A stretch of 64,000 nucleotides of DNA from Pseudanabaena sp. PCC 7367. GTDB taxonomy: Bacteria; Cyanobacteriota; Cyanobacteriia; Pseudanabaenales; Pseudanabaenaceae. The translations under genes and the position numbers were made by a program. The number at the start of each line of letters is the position of its first letter. The stretch's first letter is position 1. The notes under the pieces were generated by a model. That model saw only the letters and a list, made by a program, of their open reading frames with translations. It was not told the DNA's origin and did no database searches. Positions 8,552 through 17,035 of the stretch are shown one piece after another. The stretch is from NCBI RefSeq assembly GCF_000317065.1, contig NC_019701.1, positions 2,614,001 to 2,678,000 on the forward strand, in the 5' to 3' direction.

Positions 8552-10327
8552 ATGACCAGTCGCATCATTCCTTGTAACTCAGTCTACGAAACTGCTACCT
8601 TCAAAATCCTCTCAGACGGTAAGGACATCACCTACGACTATGCGGTGCTCTCTCTATCTATTAATCGGGAGGTAAATCGGCTTCCCTCTGCTCGTATCAT
8701 ATTCAGTGATGGCTCTGCTGCGGCAGAGACCTTCTCCGCCAGTGAGGGTAATGATTTGATCCCTGGCAAGAAGCTGGAAATTGCCCTGGGCTATGATGGC
8801 AACGATAAAACTGTCTTTAAGGGCATTGTAATCAAGCATGGCTTGAAAGTAGGAGCCAATGGTGATTCCCTACTTATAATTGAGTGTAAGGATGTTGCTG
8901 TTGGCTTAACCATTAGTCGCCACAGCCGCTATTTCAAAGATGTGAAGGACAGTGATGCGATCGCAACTATTCTCAAAGGCTATGCTCAACTTTCTACAAA
9001 ATTAGAGGCTACCAGCGTTAAGCACTCTGAGATCGTACAGTATTACACAACTGACTGGGACTTTATCCTGTCGCGCGCGGATATGAATGGGCAAATCGTA
9101 TTAGTCAAAGATGGCACCTTCAAAGCTAAATCTCCTGCTACCAGCGGCTCACCTCTAATCACCCTCACCTATGGTGCCAACATCCTGGAAATAGAAACAG
9201 AAATGGATGCCCGTCATCAATATGAGGCAGTTAATGCTAAATCCTGGAACTATACCAATCAAGCTTTACTTGAAGTAACTGGAAAGGAACCCCCCGTTAA
9301 CAAACAGGGTAACCTATCAGGCAATAAACTTGCTCAGGTAAGCGAGGTGAAGGAACTAGGATTATGCCACGGGGAATTGGTAAATACTCAGGAGCTACAG
9401 GCGTGGGCTAATGCGCAAATGCAGAAGAGTCGGTTGAGTAAAATCCAGGGACGCATTAAGACTAAAGGTTTCCAGGATGCCCAGCCTGATAGTTTAATCC
9501 AATTGGAGGGTATGGGTGCACGCTTCAATGGCTTGGCCTATGTGGCGGGTGTACGCCACGAACTAAATGGTGGAATCTGGCGTACCCACTTGAAGATTGG
9601 CCTCAGACATCAATGGTTTTATAAGGAAGAAGACCTGATTGAGCGTCCTGCCTCTGGACTCCTGCCTGGGGTAAGTGGATTGCAAATTGGTGTTGCAATT
9701 CAGCTACAGGATGACCCTAGCCAAGAAGATCGTGTCTTAGTGAAGATGCCCATTGTTGATCACAAATCAGCTAATGGTGTGTGGGCAAGGGTTGCTACTC
9801 TTGATGCTGGCAATAAGCGAGGTTCTTTCTTTCGCCCTGAAATTGGAGATGAAGTTGTGCTGGGATTCATCAATGATGACCCACGTCACCCGGTGATTTT
9901 GGGAATGCTCAACAGTAGCCAGAAAACAGCGCCATTGATTGCAAAGGATACTAACCATGAAAAGGGTTTTGTCACGCGTTCTGGGATGAGGGTTTGGTTT
10001 GATGATGAGAAAAAGATCATGACGCTGGAAACCCCTGCGGGCAACAAGGTGGTGATTTCTGATCAAGACAAAGGGATTACTCTCTGTGATCAAACTCAAA
10101 ATACTGTGGTGCTAGGTGACGGTGGCATTAGTTTAAAAAGTCCCAAAGATATTGTGATTGAAGCCACTGGGAAACTTATTCTCAAAGCTACTCAGGATGT
10201 CAGTTTGGATGGCTTAAATGTCAATGTTAAGGCAAATGCCCAGTTCAAGGCTCAAGGCAGTGCTGGAGCAGAGGTTTCAACGAGTGCGATCGCCATCCTG
10301 AAAGGTTCTCTTGTTCGTATTAATTAG
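8552..10327 (+). CDS. VgrG/gp27-gp5-like spike hub protein (Afp8-type)
   Basis: 591 aa. The N-terminal region (about 1-360) is the phage late-control-D/gp27-like hub that converts six-fold tube symmetry to the three-fold spike. Residues about 375-460 form the gp5 OB-fold: GLQIGVAIQLQDD, then PEIGDEVVLGFINDDPRHPV and ILGMLN. The last 90 residues are a repetitive beta-helix (GGISLKSPKDIVIEATGKL, then similar rungs), shorter than in T6SS VgrG. The trimer carries the PAAR tip encoded by the next gene. No catalytic extension is fused to the C-terminus. Confidence 0.95.
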   Translation: MTSRIIPCNSVYETATFKILSDGKDITYDYAVLSLSINREVNRLPSARIIFSDGSAAAETFSASEGNDLIPGKKLEIALGYDGNDKTVFKGIVIKHGLKVGANGDSLLIIECKDVAVGLTISRHSRYFKDVKDSDAIATILKGYAQLSTKLEATSVKHSEIVQYYTTDWDFILSRADMNGQIVLVKDGTFKAKSPATSGSPLITLTYGANILEIETEMDARHQYEAVNAKSWNYTNQALLEVTGKEPPVNKQGNLSGNKLAQVSEVKELGLCHGELVNTQELQAWANAQMQKSRLSKIQGRIKTKGFQDAQPDSLIQLEGMGARFNGLAYVAGVRHELNGGIWRTHLKIGLRHQWFYKEEDLIERPASGLLPGVSGLQIGVAIQLQDDPSQEDRVLVKMPIVDHKSANGVWARVATLDAGNKRGSFFRPEIGDEVVLGFINDDPRHPVILGMLNSSQKTAPLIAKDTNHEKGFVTRSGMRVWFDDEKKIMTLETPAGNKVVISDQDKGITLCDQTQNTVVLGDGGISLKSPKDIVIEATGKLILKATQDVSLDGLNVNVKANAQFKAQGSAGAEVSTSAIAILKGSLVRIN

Positions 10328-10371
10328 TGTTCATCTACTTACTATTTATCGTAACCAGGAGGAATTTTCCG

Positions 10372-10674
10372 ATGGGAAAACCAGCCGCCCGAATTAACGA
10401 CATGCACTTATGCCCAATGCAAACGCCGGGGACACCGCCCATTCCCCATGTGGGTGGACCAATTATAGGACCAGGGGTGCCGACTGTTCTCATCGCCGGA
10501 ATGCCAGCCGCCGTCTTCGGTGATAGCTGTACTTGTACAGGCCCACCAGACAGCATTGTGCTTGGCTCTACTACCGTATTGATTGGTGGAAAACCCGCTG
10601 CTCGCATCGGTGATACCACTGCCCACGGTGGATCGATTGTGCTGGGTGCGCCAACCGTTCTCATTGGAGGCTAG
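10372..10674 (+). CDS. PAAR-domain spike tip protein (Afp10-type)
   Basis: 100 aa from the ATG at 10372, which follows a strong Shine-Dalgarno (CCAGGAGGAAT). A GTG at 10327 would add 15 residues. The sequence is a compact PAAR domain: MGKPAARINDMHLCPMQTPG, a PAAVFGDSCTCTGPPD loop and a mirrored second half GKPAARIGDTTAHGGSI. His and Cys residues in these loops probably hold the tip metal ion. It has no toxin extension, so this is a structural tip. It lies between the spike hub and the gp25 genes. Confidence 0.93.
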   Translation: MGKPAARINDMHLCPMQTPGTPPIPHVGGPIIGPGVPTVLIAGMPAAVFGDSCTCTGPPDSIVLGSTTVLIGGKPAARIGDTTAHGGSIVLGAPTVLIGG

Positions 10675-10680
10675 AGTACC

Positions 10681-11097
10681 ATGATTGATAGCGATCAAAA
10701 CTTTTTAGGCAGAGGATGGAGCTTTCCCCCCACCTTTAATAAAATAACTCGCCAGGTGCAGCAGGTAAGTGGCGCACAGGACATCCGTGAAAGTCTGGGT
10801 ATCTTATTATCCACTAGTATTGGCGAGCGTGTCATGCAACCCACCTATGGCTGCGATCTCTCAGAGCTAATGTTTGAGCCTCTCACACCTACTGCCAGCA
10901 GCAGTATTAAGGAATTGATCCGCACAGCGATTCTCTACCATGAACCCCGCATTAAACTTGATGCGATTGATTTGCGGCTTGATCATCACTTAGAAGGAGT
11001 TGTAAACATCCGCATTGACTATACAGTACTCAGCACTAATTCTAGGTTCAGTTTTGTCTATCCCTTCTATTTCCAAGAAGGTATCGGTTTAGTATGA
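10681..11097 (+). CDS. Baseplate wedge protein gp25-like (Afp9-type)
   Basis: 138 aa of the gp25/IraD lysozyme-like family: FLGRGWSFPPTFNK at the start, the conserved ESLGILLSTSIGERVMQP segment, and YGCDLSELMFEPL. In T4 and T6SS this small protein joins the baseplate wedges to the sheath and starts sheath assembly. It begins 6 bp after the PAAR stop and its TGA overlaps the ATG of the next gene (ATGA), indicating translational coupling with the giant baseplate protein. Confidence 0.93.
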   Translation: MIDSDQNFLGRGWSFPPTFNKITRQVQQVSGAQDIRESLGILLSTSIGERVMQPTYGCDLSELMFEPLTPTASSSIKELIRTAILYHEPRIKLDAIDLRLDHHLEGVVNIRIDYTVLSTNSRFSFVYPFYFQEGIGLV

Positions 11098-14000
11098 GTA
11101 GGGTTGAAATGAGTACACCAGAGCCGAAAAATCCATTAATTCGAGATGGGGTTGCCCAGCCGCAGCGACAAGTGCCTGCTCTGGAGCCGACATATATCCA
11201 GGTTGACGAAAAAGACTTGGCCGATGCCCTGGTTTTTGCCCATGATTTGAGCGATCGCATCATTTACTATAATCAAAATAATCAAACTGATGGCAACTGG
11301 CGCGCATTTTTTGAACGTAGTGCTGCGGTACAAATTGCTCGCATTAGCAAAACCCGCCCAGAGATTATCCGCGAACAGTATAATCGCGCCCTCGAAGACT
11401 TGCTCAAACATTGGGTGTTCATACCAGCAATTTCGCCCGCCTTGCCTGCAACCCAATTGGATAAATTGGAAGCGTTATTTGATATCTATGCACAATCACT
11501 GGATAACCTTCATACTTGGTATCAAAGTTTAACTAGCGGTTCTATCAAAGCGACCCTCAAAGCTAGTGTTAAAGGAAATTTGCCCACTCCACTGAGAAGC
11601 CTATATCTCTTAGAGCAAGGCTTAAGCCAAAATCGCCAAGCATGCTCCTGGCTCAGACAACCGATTTATCAGAAATTAGCAGAGACTTTTGGTCAAAATG
11701 TAATTCCATCGATCGACCAGCGTTTGTCTCCCATGACCTCAGGAAATCATGCTCTAGCCCTTGAAATTAGACGTTCACTTGCCGATCTAGAAACAGCCAA
11801 GGCAGAGTTAGATGGGATTTTCCAACCAATTTATCAGATCTATTTGCAAATTATCGAACTTGCTCCCCAAGCTTTATCCGAAAGTCTTTATGCTGGACAG
11901 AGTCTACCACCCCATCTTGCGCTTTATGTAGCGTTCTGGGAGGTGCTAAAACCAGCACGGGCAGACCTCAATCGCATGACCCAGCGTCATCTAGACTTTT
12001 TCTACCGTAACCTATTGCGCTTTTCAGAACAGCCAGCCCAGCCTGATAAAGCCCACCTGATTTTGAGGCTAGAAAAATTTCAGCAAGACCATCGGCTTCA
12101 TAGTCAGACTCAGTTTACTGCTGGTACTGATGCTACTGGAGCAGATCTGCACTATACCCTCAATGAAGAGATCGTGGTGAATCGGGCTGAAGTTGCCGAG
12201 ATCAAGGGTCTTTTTCTGCACCATTCAGACGATCGAGAAATGCTGGGGGTGCATGCATCACCGATCGCTAATTCTTTTGACGGCGCAGGCGTGGAATTCC
12301 CTAGGGATCAAGTTTTGCAAGCCTGGCTTCCCTTTGGCGATCGCACTCGACCCACTGCCGCCCTAGGACTGGCAATTGCGTCCAATATTTTCTTGCTGAA
12401 GGAAGGCGATCGCACTCTCATTTTTGCCCTTACCCTGAGCTGCCCCGTTCCGCCTGGACAATCAGTCGTCACCATTACTGACATTACTGACCGAGTTGTC
12501 AACCCTGCCTTACGGATTGAGTTTAGTGGCAAAACAAAATGGATTAGCGGCACAATCCGCAACCTATCTTTTACCCCGGTAAACGAAGCAACCCAGGAAT
12601 ATACGCTTGAAGTAACCGTTGAGCTGCCAATTAATGAAGAACCTATCGTGCCCTATCATAGCAATCTTCCTGGTGGAAAGTTAGCTACTAAAAGACCCGT
12701 CGCCCGCCTGCTAATCCAATCGCCTGCGGAAGATACAATTTTTGCCGAGGGTGAGGCTCAAAACAATTGGTATAAACAGTTATATCAAGCACAGCTAAAG
12801 GCGATCGCCCTCACGGTTCGAGTTAAAGGTGTCCACTCCCTCCTACTGCAAAACGATATAGCCATTTTAGAAACCACCCAACCCTTCCTCCCCTTTGGCT
12901 CTCAGCCTAAAGTTGGCGCAAATTTCTACATCGGTAGCTCCGAAGCCTTTCAGAATTCGCTCACCGAACTTAAACTATGCTTTGAACTAGAGACAGCCCC
13001 CCCCACCGATTGGGCAGAAATTTACGCTGCCTACGGCATAGATTACAGCTTTAACCCTGGTAAAATTGCCATCCAAGCCTTAAGAGAACGACAATGGCAC
13101 CCAATGCCTGCCATCAACGGTCACCTGTTCTCTCAGCCAGGGGAGAACCCACGCACCTATATTATTGATCTGACAGAGCAAACCAACGATTTAAACCTCC
13201 ATCACTTTGTTGTTGAACAACCTGAAAATGCTACATTCCTACAGCCCTGGACTTATGAAAGTCAATCCGGCTTTTTGCGATTTCAGCTCATCGGTAACGA
13301 TTTCCACCATGCCGACTATCCATTAGTATTGGCTCGCCAGGTTATGGCAACTGCTACCCAAGGAATTATGGAAGTTACCGCAATAGATATTGATGCCCAA
13401 GCTAAAGCAAGAGCAGAGGTGGCATCGGCTCAGGCTAGTTTGACTGCGATCGTTCTAACTCAAACCGAGGCGATCGCCGCAGTAGCCCAGGCAAGGGCTG
13501 AATTCAACCAGGTCAAAGTTGAGCAGGCTCAGGCAAGGCTAGCCACTATTTCTGTGCAGGTTGAAGCTGCTCAGGGGAGATTAGCTGTGGCCAGAGCAGC
13601 AGAAACAGCAAGTAACCAACCAGTAGTGAAACGTCGAAAGCGCAAAGCGGTTCCTGGTGCCTACTACCGACGGAATGACAAATCTATCATTAAAGCAACC
13701 ACTGATACAGTGGAGTTGGATGCCATGCCGATGCTGCCGGAAGAACCCTATACGCCGATCATCAAGTCCTTACAGCTCGACTACACAGCGATCGCCACCC
13801 AAAAAGACTGTCAACTGTTCCATCTTCATCCTTTCGATGGTGTTGCTATTTTGCCCAATATCCTGTCTCCTCCTGCGGCGATTGCCCAGCCGATTCCCCT
13901 GCTGCCACAATATACAAATGAAGGAGAATTGCTGATCGGGCTGCAAAACCTGGAACCGTTAACCACATTATCTTTGCTGTTTCAAGTTGTTGGCGAAACC

Positions 14001-15170
14001 GCCGATACTGATCTGGAAAGAACCACAGTGACGTGGCATTACCTCAAAAACAATCACTGGCAACGCTTTGATGATCATCTGATTCTCCAAGACAGATCCA
14101 ATGGCTTAATTCAGTCTGGCATCGTGAAACTTGCCATTCCAGCAGACATCAGCCACGAGCATACCACCATCCTTACTCCCGACCTGGATTGGATTAAAGC
14201 CAGCGTTGCAGAACGCAGCCGGGCGATCGGCCATATTCTCAGCATCCAGGCACAAGCTGCCGAAGTTACCTTTACCGACGCAGATAATGATCCTAACCAT
14301 CTCGCTAGTCCATTACCCGCTGATAGCATTACCAAATTTGTTGACCCACCCCCAGAGATAAAACAAGTTCAACAGCCATATCCCTCATTTGGTGGCCAGA
14401 TCAAAGAGCAACCCACTCACTTTTACACTCGTGTAAGTGAACACTTGCGCCACAAGGGAAGAGCTATTAACATTTTTGACTATGAGCATTTGGTGCTCGA
14501 GCGTTTCCCCGAGATCTATAAGGTGCGCTGTATTAACCATAGTCATCTCAACAATGAGGCTCGTCTCTATGAAGTGTCACCTGGCTACGTCACGCTGGCT
14601 GTAATTCCAGCACTTTCGCACAAGCCTAACCTTGATCAACTCAAGCCCAAAGTCAATATCAATCTCCTGGATGAAATTGAGCAATATCTGCGATCGCTCA
14701 GTTCGCCCTGGGCACATATTCAGGTTATAAATCCCCAGTATGAAGAGATCAGAGTCAGCTTTAGGGTGAAGTTCAAATCCCCCTTCCATGCCAACTTTTC
14801 TTTTTACAGGCATAAACTTGAGCAAGCAATCATTAGTTTTTTGTCTCCTTGGACCATCCACGGACAAGCCGAGATCCATTTTGGTGGCGAAATTTATCGT
14901 TCTTCTATTATTAAATTCGTTGAGGAACAGACCTATGTTGACTATGTGCTGAATTTCCAGTTGTATCAAGGAGAAGAAGATCTCGACAGGACTAAGGTGG
15001 CAGCTAAAGCAGCCCATTCCATCCTTGTGTCAGTTCCTTTTTCTGGCAAGAATGCAGGCCATAGAATCATGCCAGTCATGCTGTCCCAAACGGATAACGA
15101 ACAAATGGGAGAACCCCCCAGAAACGAATTAGGCTATGCCCCCTTGTCACAAATGACGTTAGGTGAATGA
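11094..15170 (+). CDS. Giant baseplate J-like protein (Afp11/gp6-type) with coiled-coil insertion
   Basis: 1358 aa. The C-terminal third carries the baseplate-J landmarks: THFYTRVSEHLRHKGRAI, NIFDYEHLVLERFPEIYKV and a following ferredoxin-like region. In eCIS this protein builds the baseplate wedge ring with the Afp12-type partner. At residues about 766-842 there is an Ala/Gln/Glu-rich heptad-like coiled coil (ASAQASLTAIVLTQTEAIAA and onward), followed by a basic patch KRRKRKA near 846-852, inserted between two beta-rich regions. The protein is long for the family, and the extension may contact a partner or membrane. It starts by ATGA overlap with gp25 and ends 3 bp before the fibre gene. Confidence 0.9.
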   Translation: MSRVEMSTPEPKNPLIRDGVAQPQRQVPALEPTYIQVDEKDLADALVFAHDLSDRIIYYNQNNQTDGNWRAFFERSAAVQIARISKTRPEIIREQYNRALEDLLKHWVFIPAISPALPATQLDKLEALFDIYAQSLDNLHTWYQSLTSGSIKATLKASVKGNLPTPLRSLYLLEQGLSQNRQACSWLRQPIYQKLAETFGQNVIPSIDQRLSPMTSGNHALALEIRRSLADLETAKAELDGIFQPIYQIYLQIIELAPQALSESLYAGQSLPPHLALYVAFWEVLKPARADLNRMTQRHLDFFYRNLLRFSEQPAQPDKAHLILRLEKFQQDHRLHSQTQFTAGTDATGADLHYTLNEEIVVNRAEVAEIKGLFLHHSDDREMLGVHASPIANSFDGAGVEFPRDQVLQAWLPFGDRTRPTAALGLAIASNIFLLKEGDRTLIFALTLSCPVPPGQSVVTITDITDRVVNPALRIEFSGKTKWISGTIRNLSFTPVNEATQEYTLEVTVELPINEEPIVPYHSNLPGGKLATKRPVARLLIQSPAEDTIFAEGEAQNNWYKQLYQAQLKAIALTVRVKGVHSLLLQNDIAILETTQPFLPFGSQPKVGANFYIGSSEAFQNSLTELKLCFELETAPPTDWAEIYAAYGIDYSFNPGKIAIQALRERQWHPMPAINGHLFSQPGENPRTYIIDLTEQTNDLNLHHFVVEQPENATFLQPWTYESQSGFLRFQLIGNDFHHADYPLVLARQVMATATQGIMEVTAIDIDAQAKARAEVASAQASLTAIVLTQTEAIAAVAQARAEFNQVKVEQAQARLATISVQVEAAQGRLAVARAAETASNQPVVKRRKRKAVPGAYYRRNDKSIIKATTDTVELDAMPMLPEEPYTPIIKSLQLDYTAIATQKDCQLFHLHPFDGVAILPNILSPPAAIAQPIPLLPQYTNEGELLIGLQNLEPLTTLSLLFQVVGETADTDLERTTVTWHYLKNNHWQRFDDHLILQDRSNGLIQSGIVKLAIPADISHEHTTILTPDLDWIKASVAERSRAIGHILSIQAQAAEVTFTDADNDPNHLASPLPADSITKFVDPPPEIKQVQQPYPSFGGQIKEQPTHFYTRVSEHLRHKGRAINIFDYEHLVLERFPEIYKVRCINHSHLNNEARLYEVSPGYVTLAVIPALSHKPNLDQLKPKVNINLLDEIEQYLRSLSSPWAHIQVINPQYEEIRVSFRVKFKSPFHANFSFYRHKLEQAIISFLSPWTIHGQAEIHFGGEIYRSSIIKFVEEQTYVDYVLNFQLYQGEEDLDRTKVAAKAAHSILVSVPFSGKNAGHRIMPVMLSQTDNEQMGEPPRNELGYAPLSQMTLGE

Positions 15171-15173
15171 ACC

Positions 15174-17033
15174 ATGCCCTCAGAAAATCGTGAGAAACTG
15201 CGCAGTTTCTTTAAAAATAACAGCCAGTTATCTGAAGCTCATTTTGCTGCCCTGATCAATGCCATGCTCGATCGCAAAGATGACCAGTTTCATGGCCTCT
15301 GGCGACCTGGGCAAGTCTACCAACCTGGCGATGTGGTAATTTACCAGCGTCAGCTTTGGGAGATGAACAGCACCGAGGAAATTTGTGCTAAACCTGGCGA
15401 ATCGCCGTCTGAGACTGAATCGGTCTGGAGATCATTTCTCGATGACAATGATTGGGCTGTGGTCACCGAAGAAAAAGTGATGTGGGCCAAGGTCTTTGAC
15501 AAAGTCGGTATTGGCGTGGGTAGTAATAAAGGCGATCGACCCCAAGCTCAACTCGACATTCGCAAAAACATACTTGAGGCCACAGTAGAGGCGATTACAG
15601 AGTCTTTACCAGATAATCCTGGTGCAGGCCGATGGCTCCTTTTCCCGGAACAGGCAACCCAAACCCAGCAGACATTTTTACACTTCAGTACCCCATCACA
15701 AACCAGCACGTTAATAACCGGACTCTCACTAGAAGCAGCCACCTGGTCAAGTAATGCTACTCATGGTTTCGCCTTTCGCCATAATGACAACGCGCTCGAC
15801 GAATCCAGTGCATTGCTAGGGCAGGCAACCGATGGTGATGTGATGCTGGCATTGCATCCCACTCAATCTCAAGCACAAGCCCCCAAATTTGCGTCACTGG
15901 GTCTAAACGTAGAAAACCCAACCGCATTGCTAGACATTACCGATCGTCATCGGAGCCAATTTCTAGTCCTTCCTAAAGCCAGATCTGAGCCTACGCTGAC
16001 CCTGATCAATTTGCTTCCCCAAAATGTTGCACCAACCTATTTTGCGCTGGCAGTAAATCACACTGAAACTAGTTGGGGCACAAATGCGAGGGCGGGATTT
16101 AGCTTTCGTTTCTATGCAGATCGGGTAGATGGAGCAGATGGGATAGAAAACGGGGAAGAATCTGTAAGTGCAGAAGTTGATGCAACCTCCTTACAGGGAA
16201 ATCAGCTCATGCGTATCCGACAGCATCCAGATGGTCAGTATCCTCAAGTTGGGATTGGGATTGATAGTCCAGCAGCTTATTTGGATATTCAAGATCTTAA
16301 CTATAATCGCATCCAGCTCTTACCTGTTCAAGGCAGTGATTCTAACTCAGCCACCAATCCTGCTATAGCGATGATTAATAATCAGGCAAGCTCTCTTGGG
16401 GGCGATCGTAACACCTACTTTACTCTTGGCATTCAACCGACTCAATCTATTTTAATTACTGATGCTACCGAGGGCTTTACCTTTAAAGCCAGAAAGCTCA
16501 CTGATTCAGGCAATCACCACCTTAACCTAGATCGCGGACAGCTACTCGTTAATATCTCCCCCGATGGCAATGGACGGTTAGGCGTTGGCAAAAAGCCCTC
16601 TGATTATGAGTTAGAGGTACAGGGCATGGCTAGCGCTTACACTTTTTACCAGGCAAGTGATCCATCATGGATCAATAATGAGGTTTTGCTCACAGATGTT
16701 TTGGGCAAGCTCAACAGTCTACACCCTGTTACTTTTCAGTGGCATGACAGCACTGGCTTCCAAGCGCACGGAGAGCAGATTGGGTTGCGTATAGCCGAGG
16801 TTAATGAGGTTTTCCCCCAGGTGATCACAACAGCCCAGGATGGCACGCCCGCCATCGCTTACCAAAACCTCGTCCCGGTTCTGATTCAAGCGTTAAATGA
16901 GCTTGCCCATCAAAATCAACAAGAACATATCCAACTCGAACAAAAGATCGCTCTGCTTAATGACCGCAATACAGTACTGGCAATTTGGCTAGTAGTAGGA
17001 TGGGCGATCGCCCTATTGGGATACTGGATTTAA
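15174..17033 (+). CDS. Tail-fibre-like protein with S74-type C-terminal domain and terminal transmembrane helix
   Basis: 619 aa. After a helical start, residues about 38-70 (GLWRPGQVYQPGDVVIYQRQ) resemble a small carbohydrate-binding/chitin-binding-type module. Then come repeated fibre units with GIGVGS...AQLDI, NPTALLDI, SPAAYLDI and GRLGVGKKPSDYELEVQG, a layout typical of phage fibres. Residues about 494-585 match the S74 intramolecular chaperone fold (VTFQWHDSTG, then GEQIGLRIAEVNEVFPQV). The usual Ser...Lys cleavage motif (SDxRLK-like) reads SDPSWINN here, without the lysine. A short coil leads into a hydrophobic helix VLAIWLVVGWAIALLGYWI at the very C-terminus. I infer a membrane-anchoring fibre. 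Confidence 0.8.
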   Translation: MPSENREKLRSFFKNNSQLSEAHFAALINAMLDRKDDQFHGLWRPGQVYQPGDVVIYQRQLWEMNSTEEICAKPGESPSETESVWRSFLDDNDWAVVTEEKVMWAKVFDKVGIGVGSNKGDRPQAQLDIRKNILEATVEAITESLPDNPGAGRWLLFPEQATQTQQTFLHFSTPSQTSTLITGLSLEAATWSSNATHGFAFRHNDNALDESSALLGQATDGDVMLALHPTQSQAQAPKFASLGLNVENPTALLDITDRHRSQFLVLPKARSEPTLTLINLLPQNVAPTYFALAVNHTETSWGTNARAGFSFRFYADRVDGADGIENGEESVSAEVDATSLQGNQLMRIRQHPDGQYPQVGIGIDSPAAYLDIQDLNYNRIQLLPVQGSDSNSATNPAIAMINNQASSLGGDRNTYFTLGIQPTQSILITDATEGFTFKARKLTDSGNHHLNLDRGQLLVNISPDGNGRLGVGKKPSDYELEVQGMASAYTFYQASDPSWINNEVLLTDVLGKLNSLHPVTFQWHDSTGFQAHGEQIGLRIAEVNEVFPQVITTAQDGTPAIAYQNLVPVLIQALNELAHQNQQEHIQLEQKIALLNDRNTVLAIWLVVGWAIALLGYWI

Positions 17034-17035
17034 CC

